Shown here piece after piece: positions 32,664 through 41,204 of a DNA stretch of 64,000 nt. The stretch is from Microbacterium helvum (GTDB lineage Bacteria; Actinomycetota; Actinomycetes; Actinomycetales; Microbacteriaceae): positions 1-64,000 of the forward strand of contig NZ_JACXZS010000013.1 in the NCBI RefSeq assembly GCF_014779795.1, given 5' to 3'. Position numbers and translations under genes: made by a program. Position 1 is the first letter of the stretch. Every line of letters begins with the position of its first letter. The notes below the pieces were generated by a model that made no database searches, was not told where the DNA came from, and saw only the letters and a program-made list of their open reading frames with translations.

Positions 32664-32933
32664 ATGTCCTCCTCCAACGAACGTCAATCGAACCCGACGG
32701 CGTGGGCCGCATTCTGGCTTGCCCTCGCCGGCCTTGTGCTCATGCCCATCCCGCTGTTCATCGGCCTGATCCTGGGCGGCGCTCTCTCGGTGATCGCCGC
32801 GGTCCTCGCCGTCATCGCACTTCTCAAGGGACTCGCGCGCAGCGGCAAGGGGATCGCTCCGGTCGTCTTCGCCGCGATCTTCATCGCGCTCACGTGGGGC
32901 GGCATCTCGATCGGCGGCGGCACCGTCTGGTGA
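32664..32933 (+). CDS. Small DUF4190-like membrane protein
   Basis: 89 residues with two hydrophobic helices (AFWLALAGLVLMPIPLFIGLIL, SVIAAVLAVIALLKG) and a third C-terminal one (VFAAIFIALTWGGISIGGG). The pattern is that of DUF4190 proteins common in actinobacteria. GGAGAGGATGG precedes the ATG at 32664. It follows the lipoprotein gene by 56 bases, with a GC-rich hairpin-like stretch between. Function unknown. Confidence 0.65.
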   Translation: MSSSNERQSNPTAWAAFWLALAGLVLMPIPLFIGLILGGALSVIAAVLAVIALLKGLARSGKGIAPVVFAAIFIALTWGGISIGGGTVW

Positions 32934-33037
32934 GTCCGGATGCCGGAGACCACGGGTTCGCGTGAGCCGCGGTCGTCGCTCACAATGACCCCACGCAGGC
33001 TCTGGTCCTGCGGTGAGCTGAGGGATATGGTCGCTGC

Positions 33038-33415
33038 ATGGCGGAGAGACTGGTCGAGAAGCTCGCCGGGGCGGTCCCCTCGTGGGGCGCCCGCATCGCG
33101 TACGGAGAGAAGTCGACGGTCGGCGGGCAGGACATCGTGCCCGTCGCGATCGTCGTCTTCGGATTCGGCGCCGGGGAGGGGTCGGGTGAGACGCCTCCCA
33201 CTGAGAAGCTGCCCCAGGGCAAAGGCGAAGGATCGGGCGGAGGCGGCGGCGGCATCGCGCTGCCTATCGGCGCCTACGTCCCGGGCCCGAGCGGGACCGT
33301 CTTCAAACCGAACTCGATCGCCCTTGTGATCGCGGTGACGCCGATCGTCATGAGCGTGGCGGCTGCCATCGCCAGCGTGTCCGCCGTGCGGAGCGCCGTC
33401 AAGCTTCTCCGCTGA
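33038..33415 (+). CDS. GerW/YtfJ-like protein
   Basis: 125 residues. AYGEKSTVGGQDIVPVAIV, then FGFGAGEGSG and a poly-Gly stretch followed by IALPIGAYV, follow the GerW (YtfJ) family pattern. A hydrophobic C-terminal helix (IALVIAVTPIVMSVAAAIASV) ends the protein. YtfJ was described in spore formers, but homologues occur in non-sporulating actinobacteria, where the role is unknown. The ATG at 33038 has no strong ribosome binding site. It is a stand-alone gene. Confidence 0.65.
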   Translation: MAERLVEKLAGAVPSWGARIAYGEKSTVGGQDIVPVAIVVFGFGAGEGSGETPPTEKLPQGKGEGSGGGGGGIALPIGAYVPGPSGTVFKPNSIALVIAVTPIVMSVAAAIASVSAVRSAVKLLR

Positions 33416-33509
33416 CAAGAGCGCCGACGCGACGAACCGCGGCGGAAGGACGCTCCCACGCGCCGCCTCGAACCCACCACAGGGGCGCGCTCAGAGCTCG
33501 GCGACCGAC

Positions 33510-34124
33510 TCAGTCGAGCTCGCGAATCACCCTCGCGGGGTTGCCGACGGCGAGCACGTTCGCGGGAAGATCTTTCGTCACGACGGCTCCTGTGCCGACG
33601 ACGGTGTTGTCGCCGATCGTCACGCCAGGACACACGATGACACCGCCGCCCAGCCACACGTTGTCACCGATCGTGATCGGCTCCGCGGCTTCGAGCTTGT
33701 CGCGGCGACGTTGCGCGTCGAGGGGGTGGGTCGGGGTGAGCAGCTGCACGTTCGGACCGATCTGGCAGTCCTCACCGATGGTGATCGCAGCGACATCGAG
33801 CGCCGTCAGGTTCGAGTTGATGGCCGTGCGCGCACCGATGTGGAGGTTGCGGCCGAGATCGACGAACAGCGGCGGCTTGAGCCAGACGTCTTCGCCGAGG
33901 GTCCCGACGAGGTCGGAGAGGATGCCGGCTGCCGAGCCGTCGTCGGCGACCACGGCCCGCTCGTACTCGCGTACGAGGCGGACGGCCCGGAGCACGGCGG
34001 TGCCGATGTCGGGATCATCGGCGATGTAGAAGTCGCCCGCGAGCATCCGCTCGTAGTTGGTGCGGTCGTCGCCGGCGAAGTAGTCGCTGTCGATGGTGTC
34101 CTCCTTGATGCCGGGGCGAGGCAC
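33510..34124 (-). CDS. Maltose/galactoside O-acetyltransferase-like hexapeptide acetyltransferase
   Basis: 204 residues. An N-terminal Mac domain (ERMLAGDFYIADDPDI) precedes left-handed beta-helix hexapeptide repeats (ITIGEDCQIGPNVQLL, ITIGDNVWLGGGVIVCPGVTIGDNTVVGTGAVV). The catalytic His is in LLTPTHPLDAQRR. Members transfer acetyl from acetyl-CoA to sugar hydroxyls, forming trimers. The length is normal. It is divergent from the next methyltransferase gene, with 56 bases between starts. The natural sugar acceptor is not known. Confidence 0.88.
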   Translation of the reverse strand: MPRPGIKEDTIDSDYFAGDDRTNYERMLAGDFYIADDPDIGTAVLRAVRLVREYERAVVADDGSAAGILSDLVGTLGEDVWLKPPLFVDLGRNLHIGARTAINSNLTALDVAAITIGEDCQIGPNVQLLTPTHPLDAQRRRDKLEAAEPITIGDNVWLGGGVIVCPGVTIGDNTVVGTGAVVTKDLPANVLAVGNPARVIRELD

Positions 34125-34180
34125 ATGCTAACTCGCCGGGGTGGGCGTTCGGCGTCGCTCTTCGGCCTAGCATCGGGATC

Positions 34181-34933
34181 GTGACCGACGCCGAGCTCGC
34201 GAAGACCTTTCTGACGATCGGTGAGGAGTACGAACGGTACCGACCAGGGTTTCCTGACGAGATCGCCGCGGCCGTGGCACCGGAACGGATGCGTCACATC
34301 CTCGACCTCGCTGCGGGCACGGGCAAGTTCACGGAGCGACTCGTCTCCCGCGCAGACCGGGTCGTCGCCGTCGATCCGTCCGAGCCGATGCTCGCTGAAC
34401 TGCGGCGAAAGCTGCCTGAGGTCTCTGCGCTCATAGGCACCGCCGAGGCGATTCCGCTCCCGGACGCCGGCTTCGAACTCGTCACCGTCGCCCAGGCGTA
34501 CCACTGGTTCGACCCTGAGCCCGCGTCGCGTGAGATCCGCCGTGTGCTGACTCCGACGGGCAGGCTCGCCTTGATCTGGAACGCCCCGGATCCTCGCTGC
34601 GCGTGGGATTCGGATGCCTACCGGATCGCCCACCCCCGGCCAGAGTCGGAGTCGGCGTCGGCCGAGCCCGCCACCGTTCTGCCGCGATGGGACGTGCCGG
34701 GGTTCACTCAGGTCGACAGCATCCGGTTCCCCTGGTCCGAACAGATCACGCGCTCGGACTATCTCAGCCGTTGGATGACGGTAAGCACGTTCCTCGCGGC
34801 CGACGAACGGGAACGCAGCGAGCTGGTCAGAAGAGTGGAAGGCGTGCTCGACGACCACCCGGACACACGCGGCCGTCACGTGCTCCAGCTGCCGCAAGTC
34901 ACGGACGCACTCCTCTACGAGCAGACGGCCTAG
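34181..34933 (+). CDS. Class I SAM-dependent methyltransferase (Methyltransf_11 type)
   Basis: 250 residues. Motif I is ILDLAAGTGKFTERL near 43-57, motif II VVAVDPSEPMLAELR, and the post-motif region AEAIPLPDAGFELVTVAQAYHWFD is typical of UbiE-like small-molecule methyltransferases. The substrate cannot be inferred. The GTG start is at 34181. It lies 57 bases before the SRPBCC gene on the same strand; they may form an operon, but no functional link is evident. Confidence 0.82.
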   Translation: MTDAELAKTFLTIGEEYERYRPGFPDEIAAAVAPERMRHILDLAAGTGKFTERLVSRADRVVAVDPSEPMLAELRRKLPEVSALIGTAEAIPLPDAGFELVTVAQAYHWFDPEPASREIRRVLTPTGRLALIWNAPDPRCAWDSDAYRIAHPRPESESASAEPATVLPRWDVPGFTQVDSIRFPWSEQITRSDYLSRWMTVSTFLAADERERSELVRRVEGVLDDHPDTRGRHVLQLPQVTDALLYEQTA

Positions 34934-34990
34934 GCAGCTCACCCGCAGGTCGCGTGGTCGTGCGCCCAGCCTTCAGGGCAGGATGAACAC

Positions 34991-35425
34991 GTGCCTTCGT
35001 CGTTCACGCTCGTCACCGAGGCATCCATCTCCGCGGAGGCGCTCTTCGACCTCTCGCTCGACATCGATGCGCACGTCGACTCGATGTCTCAGACCGGTGA
35101 GCGCGCGATATCGGGCGTCACGACCGGGGTTATCGGGCTCGGCGACACAGTCACGTGGCGGGCCCGGCACTTCGGTATCTGGTGGACGATGACGTCACAG
35201 ATCACCGCGTTGGATCGACCGAGTCATTTCACGGACCGCCAGGTCCGCGGTCCGTTCAAGACCTTCGTGCATGAGCACCGTTTCGAGCAGCTCGCGACGG
35301 GTTCGAGGATGACCGACACGATCACGCTCGCTTCGCCCGTCTTCGGCGCGTTGGTGGAGCGGCTGATCCTCGTCCCCTACCTTCGCCGGTTGATCGCGCG
35401 GCGCAACGCGCACCTCGTGGGCTAG
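34991..35425 (+). CDS. SRPBCC-family (START/Bet v1-like) protein
   Basis: 144 residues. FTLVTEASISAEALFDLSLDIDAH at the start, GDTVTWRARHFGIWW in the middle and FVHEHRFEQLATGSRMTDTITLASP are typical of the SRPBCC ligand-binding fold. Such proteins bind hydrophobic ligands or act as cyclases; the role here is unknown. The start is GTG at 34991. The last four bases overlap the end of the convergent NUDIX gene. Confidence 0.8.
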   Translation: MPSSFTLVTEASISAEALFDLSLDIDAHVDSMSQTGERAISGVTTGVIGLGDTVTWRARHFGIWWTMTSQITALDRPSHFTDRQVRGPFKTFVHEHRFEQLATGSRMTDTITLASPVFGALVERLILVPYLRRLIARRNAHLVG

Positions 35426-36000
35426 GTCCTGTCCGCGGTCGCCAGCGGCGCCAGAAGGCCTCTAGCCGCAGCGCAGGCGCGTGCAACGATCAGCGATGGG
35501 TCGACGATCTGCCCGCTCGCGATCGCGGCGTCGAGCTCACTGGTCGTCATGCGAGCGCGGTGGACCTGCTCCGCAGGATCAGAGGTGTCCATCGATCCGG
35601 CAACGGTTCCGGCTTCGCAGAGGAAGAGGTGGACCGGCCACGCTGCGCGCCCAGGGTTCACGAAGAACGTGTGCAAGGGGACCAGCTCGTGGGGGATGAG
35701 TCCGAGCTCTTCCTCCAGCTCGCGGCGCGCGGCCGCTTCGGGGGTCTCGCCCTGGTCACCTGCACCGCCGGGAAGATCGTAGATCCACCGGTCGAGCGGG
35801 TACCGGTACTGCCGAGTGAGCACGACGTGCTCGCCATCGACGACAAGAGTGGCGACGGCAAAGGGAATGCTCTCGTCCACCTCGTAGATCGAGACAGTCC
35901 CGTCGGTGAGGAGGACCGTGTGATCGACCAGCCGGACGCGGCCCGCGTAGGCCTCCGCGCGGCCGATCGTCTTCCATCCCTGCTCCGTGCCGCTGGTCAT
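35422..36000 (-). CDS. NUDIX hydrolase, ADP-ribose pyrophosphatase-like
   Basis: 192 residues. The NUDIX box is complete: GGAGDQGETPEAAARRELEEELG, read in two parts as G-x5-E and REL-x-EE-x-G. LTRQYRYPLDRWIYDLPGG before it is the pattern of ADP-ribose or sugar-nucleotide pyrophosphatases. It hydrolyses a nucleoside diphosphate linked to another moiety in the cytoplasm. The ATG at 36000 is chosen because homology begins there. Convergent with the SRPBCC gene. Confidence 0.87.
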   Translation of the reverse strand: MTSGTEQGWKTIGRAEAYAGRVRLVDHTVLLTDGTVSIYEVDESIPFAVATLVVDGEHVVLTRQYRYPLDRWIYDLPGGAGDQGETPEAAARRELEEELGLIPHELVPLHTFFVNPGRAAWPVHLFLCEAGTVAGSMDTSDPAEQVHRARMTTSELDAAIASGQIVDPSLIVARACAAARGLLAPLATADRT

Positions 36001-36071
36001 AGGGCCACCGTACGCGCGGACTGAAGAGGTGCCCCGCGTGCCGGCTCCGATCTTCCGCGACTCGGCGCCGA

Positions 36072-36377
36072 TTACGAGAACACCGGGTCCAGGAAGCGGC
36101 GCTCGTAGCGGCGGATGCACCCGGTCGTGCGGGCGAACTCGAAGGCCTCCTGGCATTCAGGGTCGGTCTTCGAAGCGGTGCGGTAGACCTCGTACTCGGC
36201 CAGCGAGGGGAACGTGAACAGGGCGAACGCCTCGTCACTGTCACCTTCGCTGGGCATGAAGTAGCCGTGGTGGGTGCCGCCGAGCCTGTTGACGAGACGG
36301 ATCCAGGTGCGGCCGTACTCGGTGAACTCGTCGAGCTTGTCGGGGTCGATCTCGTAGCGAAGGTGGACGGTGATCAT
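36072..36377 (-). CDS. NIPSNAP-family protein
   Basis: 101 residues. MITVHLRYEIDPDKLDEFTEYGRTW and the FPSLAEYEVYR segment are typical of NIPSNAP/dimeric alpha-beta barrel proteins. They form dimers and may bind small molecules; enzymatic roles are mostly unproven. The ATG at 36377 follows AAAGGA. A further in-frame ATG 30 bases upstream is less likely. No operon partner. Confidence 0.8.
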   Translation of the reverse strand: MITVHLRYEIDPDKLDEFTEYGRTWIRLVNRLGGTHHGYFMPSEGDSDEAFALFTFPSLAEYEVYRTASKTDPECQEAFEFARTTGCIRRYERRFLDPVFS

Positions 36378-36402
36378 CGGGGGTCCTTTGCGTTCGGGCT
36401 TG

Positions 36403-36570
36403 TCCACGAGTCTCGTCGATCTGCGCGCGACGGTGGCGCGCTACCCGCACGACCCGCGCCCGCGTCGCCTGGTCGGCGACCTTCGCAGCGCGAGTCCTGA
36501 TCTCGAGAAGCTCTGGAACACGGCGACGGGGCCGGCGATCGTGCTGGGTACGCAGACGCTCGTCGAGTAG
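36403..36570 (+). pseudogene. C-terminal remnant of an MmyB-type HTH transcriptional regulator
   Basis: About 55 codons reading LVDLRATVARYPHDPR, RLVGDLRSASPDLEKLWNTA. This matches the end of the MmyB-like ligand-binding domain of XRE regulators (pattern LVxxLRxxxARxPxDPxxxxLVGxLxxxSxxFxxLWxxH). The HTH and the rest of the domain are absent, and the upstream bases are the start region of the NIPSNAP gene on the other strand. It is most likely debris left after deletion. Confidence 0.6.
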
Positions 36571-36596
36571 CGGACGGCGGCGCACCTACTACGGTG

Positions 36597-37076
36597 ATGC
36601 CCATGGGTCATGTCCGTAGCGCACGCCGCGCATCGATGCTCGGCGGCACGCTCACCCTTCTCGGCATCGTCGCGCTCCTGGCCGCGTGCGCGCAGTCCTA
36701 TCCGATCCCCCGTGCGCCTGATGGCGACCCGATCGAGGCGGCGAAGGCGCTGTCAGACGCTCCAGACCTCGTCCACTCGAGTTCCGCCGAGGAGAGTTGC
36801 GGAGCGTTCGTGCTCGGTCAGGATGAAGCCGTTCCGACCGATGCGGTGGATTGTCTGTCGGCGGCCGTTTCCTCGGGTGAGGATGCGGCGCTCGCCTGGA
36901 GCTTCCCCACCACGGAGGGCGACCCGATCGTCTCTTTCGCGTTCGCAGCGGGTGGCGCCGAGGTCACCGTCTACACGACGAACGCGTTCGATTCATACGG
37001 CGGCGATCCGGAATGGACGCAGAGCTCGTGCGATCCCATCACCGCAACGAGCCGCACCGGGTGCCCAGCCTCCTAG
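36597..37076 (+). CDS. Putative lipoprotein
   Basis: 159 residues. The N-terminus has Arg residues, a hydrophobic core (LGGTLTLLGIVALLAAC) and a lipobox-like LAAC, so it is probably lipid-anchored. The mature part is acidic and includes four cysteines (ESCGAF, VDCLSA, SSCDPI, TGCPAS) that could form two disulfides. I recognise no family. Starts at 36594 (GTG), 36597 or 36603 are all possible. Weak ribosome binding site. Function unknown. Confidence 0.6.
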   Translation: MPMGHVRSARRASMLGGTLTLLGIVALLAACAQSYPIPRAPDGDPIEAAKALSDAPDLVHSSSAEESCGAFVLGQDEAVPTDAVDCLSAAVSSGEDAALAWSFPTTEGDPIVSFAFAAGGAEVTVYTTNAFDSYGGDPEWTQSSCDPITATSRTGCPAS

Positions 37077-37152
37077 CGACGTGATCCGGCCGGCGCTCGC
37101 ATGCAAGCCGAGGGATGTCCCGAGTCAGCATCGCTCGCGAGTGCGTCCGCGC

Positions 37153-37503
37153 CTAAGCCCAACCGAGTTCGCGCAGGCGGGTGTCATCCAGCCCGAAGTA
37201 GTGGCCGATCTCGTGTACGAGGGTGATCCGCACGCGCAGCCGCAAGGCATCGAGATCTGCGCTGTGCGCCTGCATGTTGTTCTTGAACAGGGTGATCCGG
37301 TCCGGCAGTTCCCCGTAGCCGTACACGCCACGCGTCTTCAGCGGGCGCCCACTGTAGAGACCGAACAGCCGCGGCCGCTCGCCCACGGGCTGATTCGCAA
37401 TGAGGATCGCGACGTTCTCGAGACCCCGCACCATGCCATCGGGCAGGGCCTCGTACTCCTCCGCGACCATCGCCTCGAAATCCGCGTCCGAGATCTCGAC
37501 CAT
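37153..37503 (-). CDS. Zincin-like metallopeptidase family protein
   Basis: 116 residues. HEIGHYFGLDD near the C-terminus is the HExxHxxxxxD zinc motif of the small metallopeptidase family (PF06262, minimal MMP-like domain). ISDADFEAMVAEEYEALPDGM and YGYGELPDRITLFKNN are other family blocks. It is cytoplasmic, with a substrate not known. Starts at 37503 and 37512 are both plausible. Single gene. Confidence 0.87.
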   Translation of the reverse strand: MVEISDADFEAMVAEEYEALPDGMVRGLENVAILIANQPVGERPRLFGLYSGRPLKTRGVYGYGELPDRITLFKNNMQAHSADLDALRLRVRITLVHEIGHYFGLDDTRLRELGWA

Positions 37504-37614
37504 GCTCACCATTCTGCGCGCCCCGTCGGTCCACGGCGGCGCGCACCCGCATCCGGTCCGCAGAAAGTCAAGGGGGGTGAGCCTCACGCCACGAGCAGGT
37601 CAGGCTCCCGGGAA

Positions 37615-37889
37615 CCGCTGCGCTGATCAACAACCAGAGCCAGGGCCTCGATGCGATCCTCTCCAGTCACGAGAACAACGTCGCCGCTCGGCAGAACCAG
37701 GACATGCGCACCATCTCGGCGTTCGCCGCGCTGCTCGCCGTGCCCACGCTCATCGCGGGGCTCTACGGGATGAACTTCAAGAACATCCCGCTGGTGCAAT
37801 GGCAAGACGGGTGGACCGTGGTCGGGCTCAGCATCGTCGTCATCGATCTCATCATCCACGGGCTCTTAAAACGCCGCCGCTGGCTGTGA
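37615..37889 (+). pseudogene. CorA-type magnesium transporter, C-terminal fragment
   Basis: The frame encodes only the end of CorA: ALINNQSQGLDAILSSHENN, RQNQDMRTISAFAALLAVPTLIAGLY with the pore signature YGMNF (about 37770), and the second membrane helix ending LLKRRRWL. The large cytoplasmic domain is missing and an in-frame stop lies near 37580. An ATG at 37704 would give just 61 residues with both membrane helices. It is most likely a deletion remnant, although a two-helix product cannot be excluded. Confidence 0.7.
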
Positions 37890-37900
37890 ACCGTCGGCGC

Positions 37901-38611
37901 TCAGTCGCGCGACGTCGCGTTCACGCTGCCGGAGCGCTCCTGCCCGCTCAGGCGGGCGATGGCGGTCATCATCCGCTCGGTGATCTCGCGACGGGCCTTG
38001 CCGTCGGGCACGCCCTCGAGATCCGACAGATCGAGCGGCTCGCCGAAGCGCACCTCGACGCGCGGCCTGCCCGGCAGCAGATGACTCAGCGGCTTGATGC
38101 TCCCGGTGCCGATCAGGCCGACGGGAACGACCGCGGCGCCGGTATCGCGCGCCATCCACGCCGCTCCGCCGTGGCCCTCGTGCAGCTTGCCGTCGCGGGA
38201 GCGGGTCCCCTCGGGGAACACCGCGAACACGCTGCCGGCTCGGAGGATGCCGGCACCCGCGTCTAGTGCGGCGCGCGCATCACGACCCGTCGCCCGATAC
38301 ACCGGAACGCCGCCGATCGACGTGAAGAACCAGCGCGTGAAACGGCCGATCACTCCCGAGCCGGTGAAGTACGACGACTTGATGAGGAACTGCACCGGGC
38401 GGGCCGCAGAGGTCGGGATGATCACGGTGTCGAGCGAAGCCAGGTGGTTGCTCGCCAACAGCACCGGACCGCGCTCGGGCACGTTGCCCCGACCGACGAT
38501 GCGCGGCCGGTACATCAGCCAGAACAACGGTCGCAGGACCACCCGCCCGACGAAGTAGATGGCACCCGGCCGTGGGGCGGGCGCAGGGGTCGACGGGGCA
38601 GGCGCTGTCAC
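37901..38611 (-). CDS. 1-acyl-sn-glycerol-3-phosphate acyltransferase (PlsC-like)
   Basis: 236 residues. The acyltransferase blocks are intact: NHLASLD (NHx4D, catalytic His), GGVPVYRATGRDA, FPEGTRSRDGKL and AAVVPVGLIGTG. One N-terminal hydrophobic segment (VVLRPLFWLMY) places it at the membrane. It transfers the second acyl chain in phosphatidic acid synthesis. The start is GTG at 38611. The stop is 11 bases from the CorA remnant, convergent. Confidence 0.88.
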   Translation of the reverse strand: MTAPAPSTPAPAPRPGAIYFVGRVVLRPLFWLMYRPRIVGRGNVPERGPVLLASNHLASLDTVIIPTSAARPVQFLIKSSYFTGSGVIGRFTRWFFTSIGGVPVYRATGRDARAALDAGAGILRAGSVFAVFPEGTRSRDGKLHEGHGGAAWMARDTGAAVVPVGLIGTGSIKPLSHLLPGRPRVEVRFGEPLDLSDLEGVPDGKARREITERMMTAIARLSGQERSGSVNATSRD

Positions 38612-38662
38612 CTGGCCACCCTACCCGGCGTCGCCCAGAGGGTTGCGCGGACAACCGGGTCT

Positions 38663-39505
38663 CTACATTCCGTAGACCCGGGCTGCGACGGCACTCCACA
38701 ACGCCTCGGGTCGGGTGCCCCACGCGCGCTCGACGCGATCGACCAGCCGCGGATAGGACTCGACGCGGGTCGACATCGGCCAGTCGCTGCCGAACATCAG
38801 CCGATCCCCGCCGAAGGCGTCGAACGCCGTTGCGACGAGCGCGTCCAGGCGGTCGACATCGTCGGCACCGGTCACAAGACCCGAGAGCTTCGCGGCGCTG
38901 TTCGGGGCGGCAGCGACGCGGCCCAACGAGTCCACCCACTCGGGGGTGGAGTCGGCAGCCCCGAGCCCCAGGTGGCAGAGGATGAACGTGGTGCGTGGAT
39001 GCCGCACCGCGACTCGTGCGACGGCATCGAGCTGCGCGGGCCGGACGAGCCACTCGATCACGCGACCCGACGCGGCCGCACCCTCGCACAGCGCGTCGAG
39101 CCCGGGAACGTCCGACAGGCCGGCGGCGCCACCGGGCGTCGCGACGCGGATGCCGCGCACGCGGTCGTTCAGCACGGTCGTGGCGAGGCCGGCCCAGCCT
39201 TCGGTGCCGGGGACGTATTGAAGCACCACCGAACGCACCACGGGGTCGGTCGCGGCCACCTCCAGCAGCCACCGCATCTCTGGCAGCGTGTCGCCGGCTT
39301 GCACGGCGATGGCGGTGATGACGGGGCCGGTCGAGAGGTCGGGTTGCGACGTTTCGTCTCGCTGCGCTCGCTCGACGAGCTGGAGCGTTGCCGTCCGGAG
39401 GTCTGCGGGCGACGCGTCCCGCGGCAACCCCATGTCATCCCGGAACCACGACAGCGAGAAGCGCGACAGGTCCCACAGATGGACGTGGGCATCGACGATC
39501 GTCAC
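38663..39505 (-). CDS. Amidohydrolase, L-fuconolactonase-like
   Basis: 280 residues. TIVDAHVHLWDLSRFSLSW (HxH metal pair), FILCHLGLG, and MFGSDWPMS near residue 239 are the amidohydrolase_2 blocks, in the arrangement of fuconolactonase/TIM-barrel lactonases. In the oxidative L-fucose route it opens L-fuconolactone to L-fuconate. The GTG start overlaps the aldo/keto reductase stop (GTGA), so the enzyme that would make the lactone is translationally coupled. It is the last gene of the operon. A fuconate dehydratase, the next step, is not in the window. Confidence 0.82.
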   Translation of the reverse strand: MTIVDAHVHLWDLSRFSLSWFRDDMGLPRDASPADLRTATLQLVERAQRDETSQPDLSTGPVITAIAVQAGDTLPEMRWLLEVAATDPVVRSVVLQYVPGTEGWAGLATTVLNDRVRGIRVATPGGAAGLSDVPGLDALCEGAAASGRVIEWLVRPAQLDAVARVAVRHPRTTFILCHLGLGAADSTPEWVDSLGRVAAAPNSAAKLSGLVTGADDVDRLDALVATAFDAFGGDRLMFGSDWPMSTRVESYPRLVDRVERAWGTRPEALWSAVAARVYGM

Positions 39506-40443
39506 AGGTGCTCGATCTCGGTCCAGAGCTCGTCGGGGATCTCGGCGTGCTCTGCCAGCGCGAAGTCGGCGACTTCGGCAGCGGTGCGCGCGCCCACCAC
39601 CACCGCTTCGACGGCTCGAAGACGCAGCGGGTACCGCGACGCCACGTGGCGCAGCGGCAGACCGTGCGACTCGGCAAGCGCGGCCAGGGCGAATGCGCGC
39701 GTGCGCTGCTCGGGCGATGCCTCGCGGTAGTCGAAGTACGGGGTGTTCTCGGGGTCGGCGAGGATGCCCGAGTTGAACACGCCGGCGGCCACCACACCCA
39801 CACCGCGCGATTCGGCAACGGGCAGCAGCTCTGCCTCGCCGCGCTGGTCGAGCAGGGTCGTGCGCCCCGCGATCATCACGACGTCGATGTCGGCCTCGCG
39901 CACGAAGCGTGTCAGCGGATCGGGCCACACCATGCCGACCCCGATCGCCCGCACGACGCCCTGTGAACGCAGCGAGAGCAGCTCGGGCATCGCCGAGCGC
40001 AGCGCCTCGTCGACGTCCATCGGGTCGTGCAGGTACAGCAGATCGACGCGGTCGGTCCCCAGTCGCGAGAGGCTCCCCTCGAGGCTGCGCAGAACCCCGT
40101 CACGAGACAGGTCCGCGACCGTGTCGGCTCCGACAGCGCCGGACGCCACCTCAGCGCCGCCGGCATCCACGATCTTCCGACCCACCTTGGTCGCGAGCAC
40201 CACGGAGTCACGCGGCACGCCCGCGAGCGCCCGCCCCAACCGCGCCTCGCTCGCCCCGGCACCGTAGTGCGGGGCGGTGTCGAAGAAGCGAATGCCGGCG
40301 TCCAAGGCCGCCCCGACGGTCGCGTCCGCGTCGGCGTCGGCGACGGCCGTGAACAGGTTGCCGATCGGCGCACACCCCAGCCCGAAGGTGTCGGACGCGC
40401 CCGGGGTCGGCGTCAGCGGGCGAAGGCCTGCGCGGAACGCCAC
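39502..40443 (-). CDS. Aldo/keto reductase, L-fucose (D-threo-aldose) dehydrogenase-like
   Basis: 313 residues. The catalytic tetrad is visible: D54-region FFDTAPHYG (Asp, Tyr), KVGRK (Lys) and YLHDPMD (His). LGCAPIGNLF at the start is characteristic of D-threo-aldose/L-fucose dehydrogenases, which oxidise L-fucose to L-fuconolactone with NAD(P)+. Its GTG start lies within the end of the RraA-like gene (31-base overlap), with GAGGAG eight bases before it. Its coupling to a lactonase supports the function. Substrate preference among related sugars cannot be told. Confidence 0.83.
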   Translation of the reverse strand: MAFRAGLRPLTPTPGASDTFGLGCAPIGNLFTAVADADADATVGAALDAGIRFFDTAPHYGAGASEARLGRALAGVPRDSVVLATKVGRKIVDAGGAEVASGAVGADTVADLSRDGVLRSLEGSLSRLGTDRVDLLYLHDPMDVDEALRSAMPELLSLRSQGVVRAIGVGMVWPDPLTRFVREADIDVVMIAGRTTLLDQRGEAELLPVAESRGVGVVAAGVFNSGILADPENTPYFDYREASPEQRTRAFALAALAESHGLPLRHVASRYPLRLRAVEAVVVGARTAAEVADFALAEHAEIPDELWTEIEHL

Positions 40444-41204
40444 AGCTCGTACTCCTCACGCGAGTCGGGCGTCAGCGGGTAGTAGTCGCTCAGGCGCGCG
40501 CCCTCGTCGAGGCGGCGGCGGCTGAAGGCCTCCCAGTCCTCGTGGTCCTGCGCGGACTCGAGCACGGCGCCGGCCATAGCCTGGGGCACGATCACGGGTC
40601 CGTCGCCGTCGGCGATCACGACGTCGCCGGGCATGCACAACGCTCCGCCGACTGCCACCGGCACATCGTACGCCCACGGGAACAGCTCGGTCTGCGACGC
40701 GTAGTGCGGCGTGGTTCCGGTCGACCAGACCGGAAGGCCGAGGTCTTTGATGCGGTCGGAATCGCGGATGCGCCCGTCGACCACGATGCCCACGCCGCCC
40801 TTCTTGACGAAGTAGCGCGCCAGGATGTCGCCGATGCAGCCCGAGTACTTGCTGCCGAACGCCTGGATCACCAGCACATCGCCGGGCTTGACCTCTTCGA
40901 GCACGTGCCACAGGGCCGTATGCCGTTCGACGTATTCCTGGCCGTGGCCCGAGGCGAGGTCCTCGCGCTGCGGCATGAACTGGAGCGTGATCGCCGAGCC
41001 GACGACGCGCTGCCCCTCTGCCAGTGGCCGCGGACCCTCAACGAAGGAGCGGGTGATCCCCATGCCATGCAGTTTGGCGCATGCGGTCGCCGACGACACC
41101 CGCTCGAGGTCGCGCAGCGTCTGCGGATCGGCGCGGCGGTACGCGTCGCCGCGCACCGGCAGCTCGAAGTCCGGGCGCGGGAACGGGGCGGCGGTGTCAG
41201 ACAT
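40413..41204 (-). CDS. RraA-family aldolase-like protein
   Basis: 263 residues, longer than minimal RraA (about 160). GDVLVIQAFGSKYSGCIGDILARYFVKKGG and the DGRIRDSDRI segment match the RraA/HMG aldolase family, with the G-x-R and D-x-D-type metal/substrate residues. Family members are either RNase E regulators or pyruvate-releasing aldolases. Inside a sugar operon an aldolase or decarboxylase role on a keto-deoxy sugar acid is more likely (inference). AAGGAG lies before the ATG. It overlaps the previous gene by eight bases. Confidence 0.8.
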   Translation of the reverse strand: MSDTAAPFPRPDFELPVRGDAYRRADPQTLRDLERVSSATACAKLHGMGITRSFVEGPRPLAEGQRVVGSAITLQFMPQREDLASGHGQEYVERHTALWHVLEEVKPGDVLVIQAFGSKYSGCIGDILARYFVKKGGVGIVVDGRIRDSDRIKDLGLPVWSTGTTPHYASQTELFPWAYDVPVAVGGALCMPGDVVIADGDGPVIVPQAMAGAVLESAQDHEDWEAFSRRRLDEGARLSDYYPLTPDSREEYELWRSAQAFAR

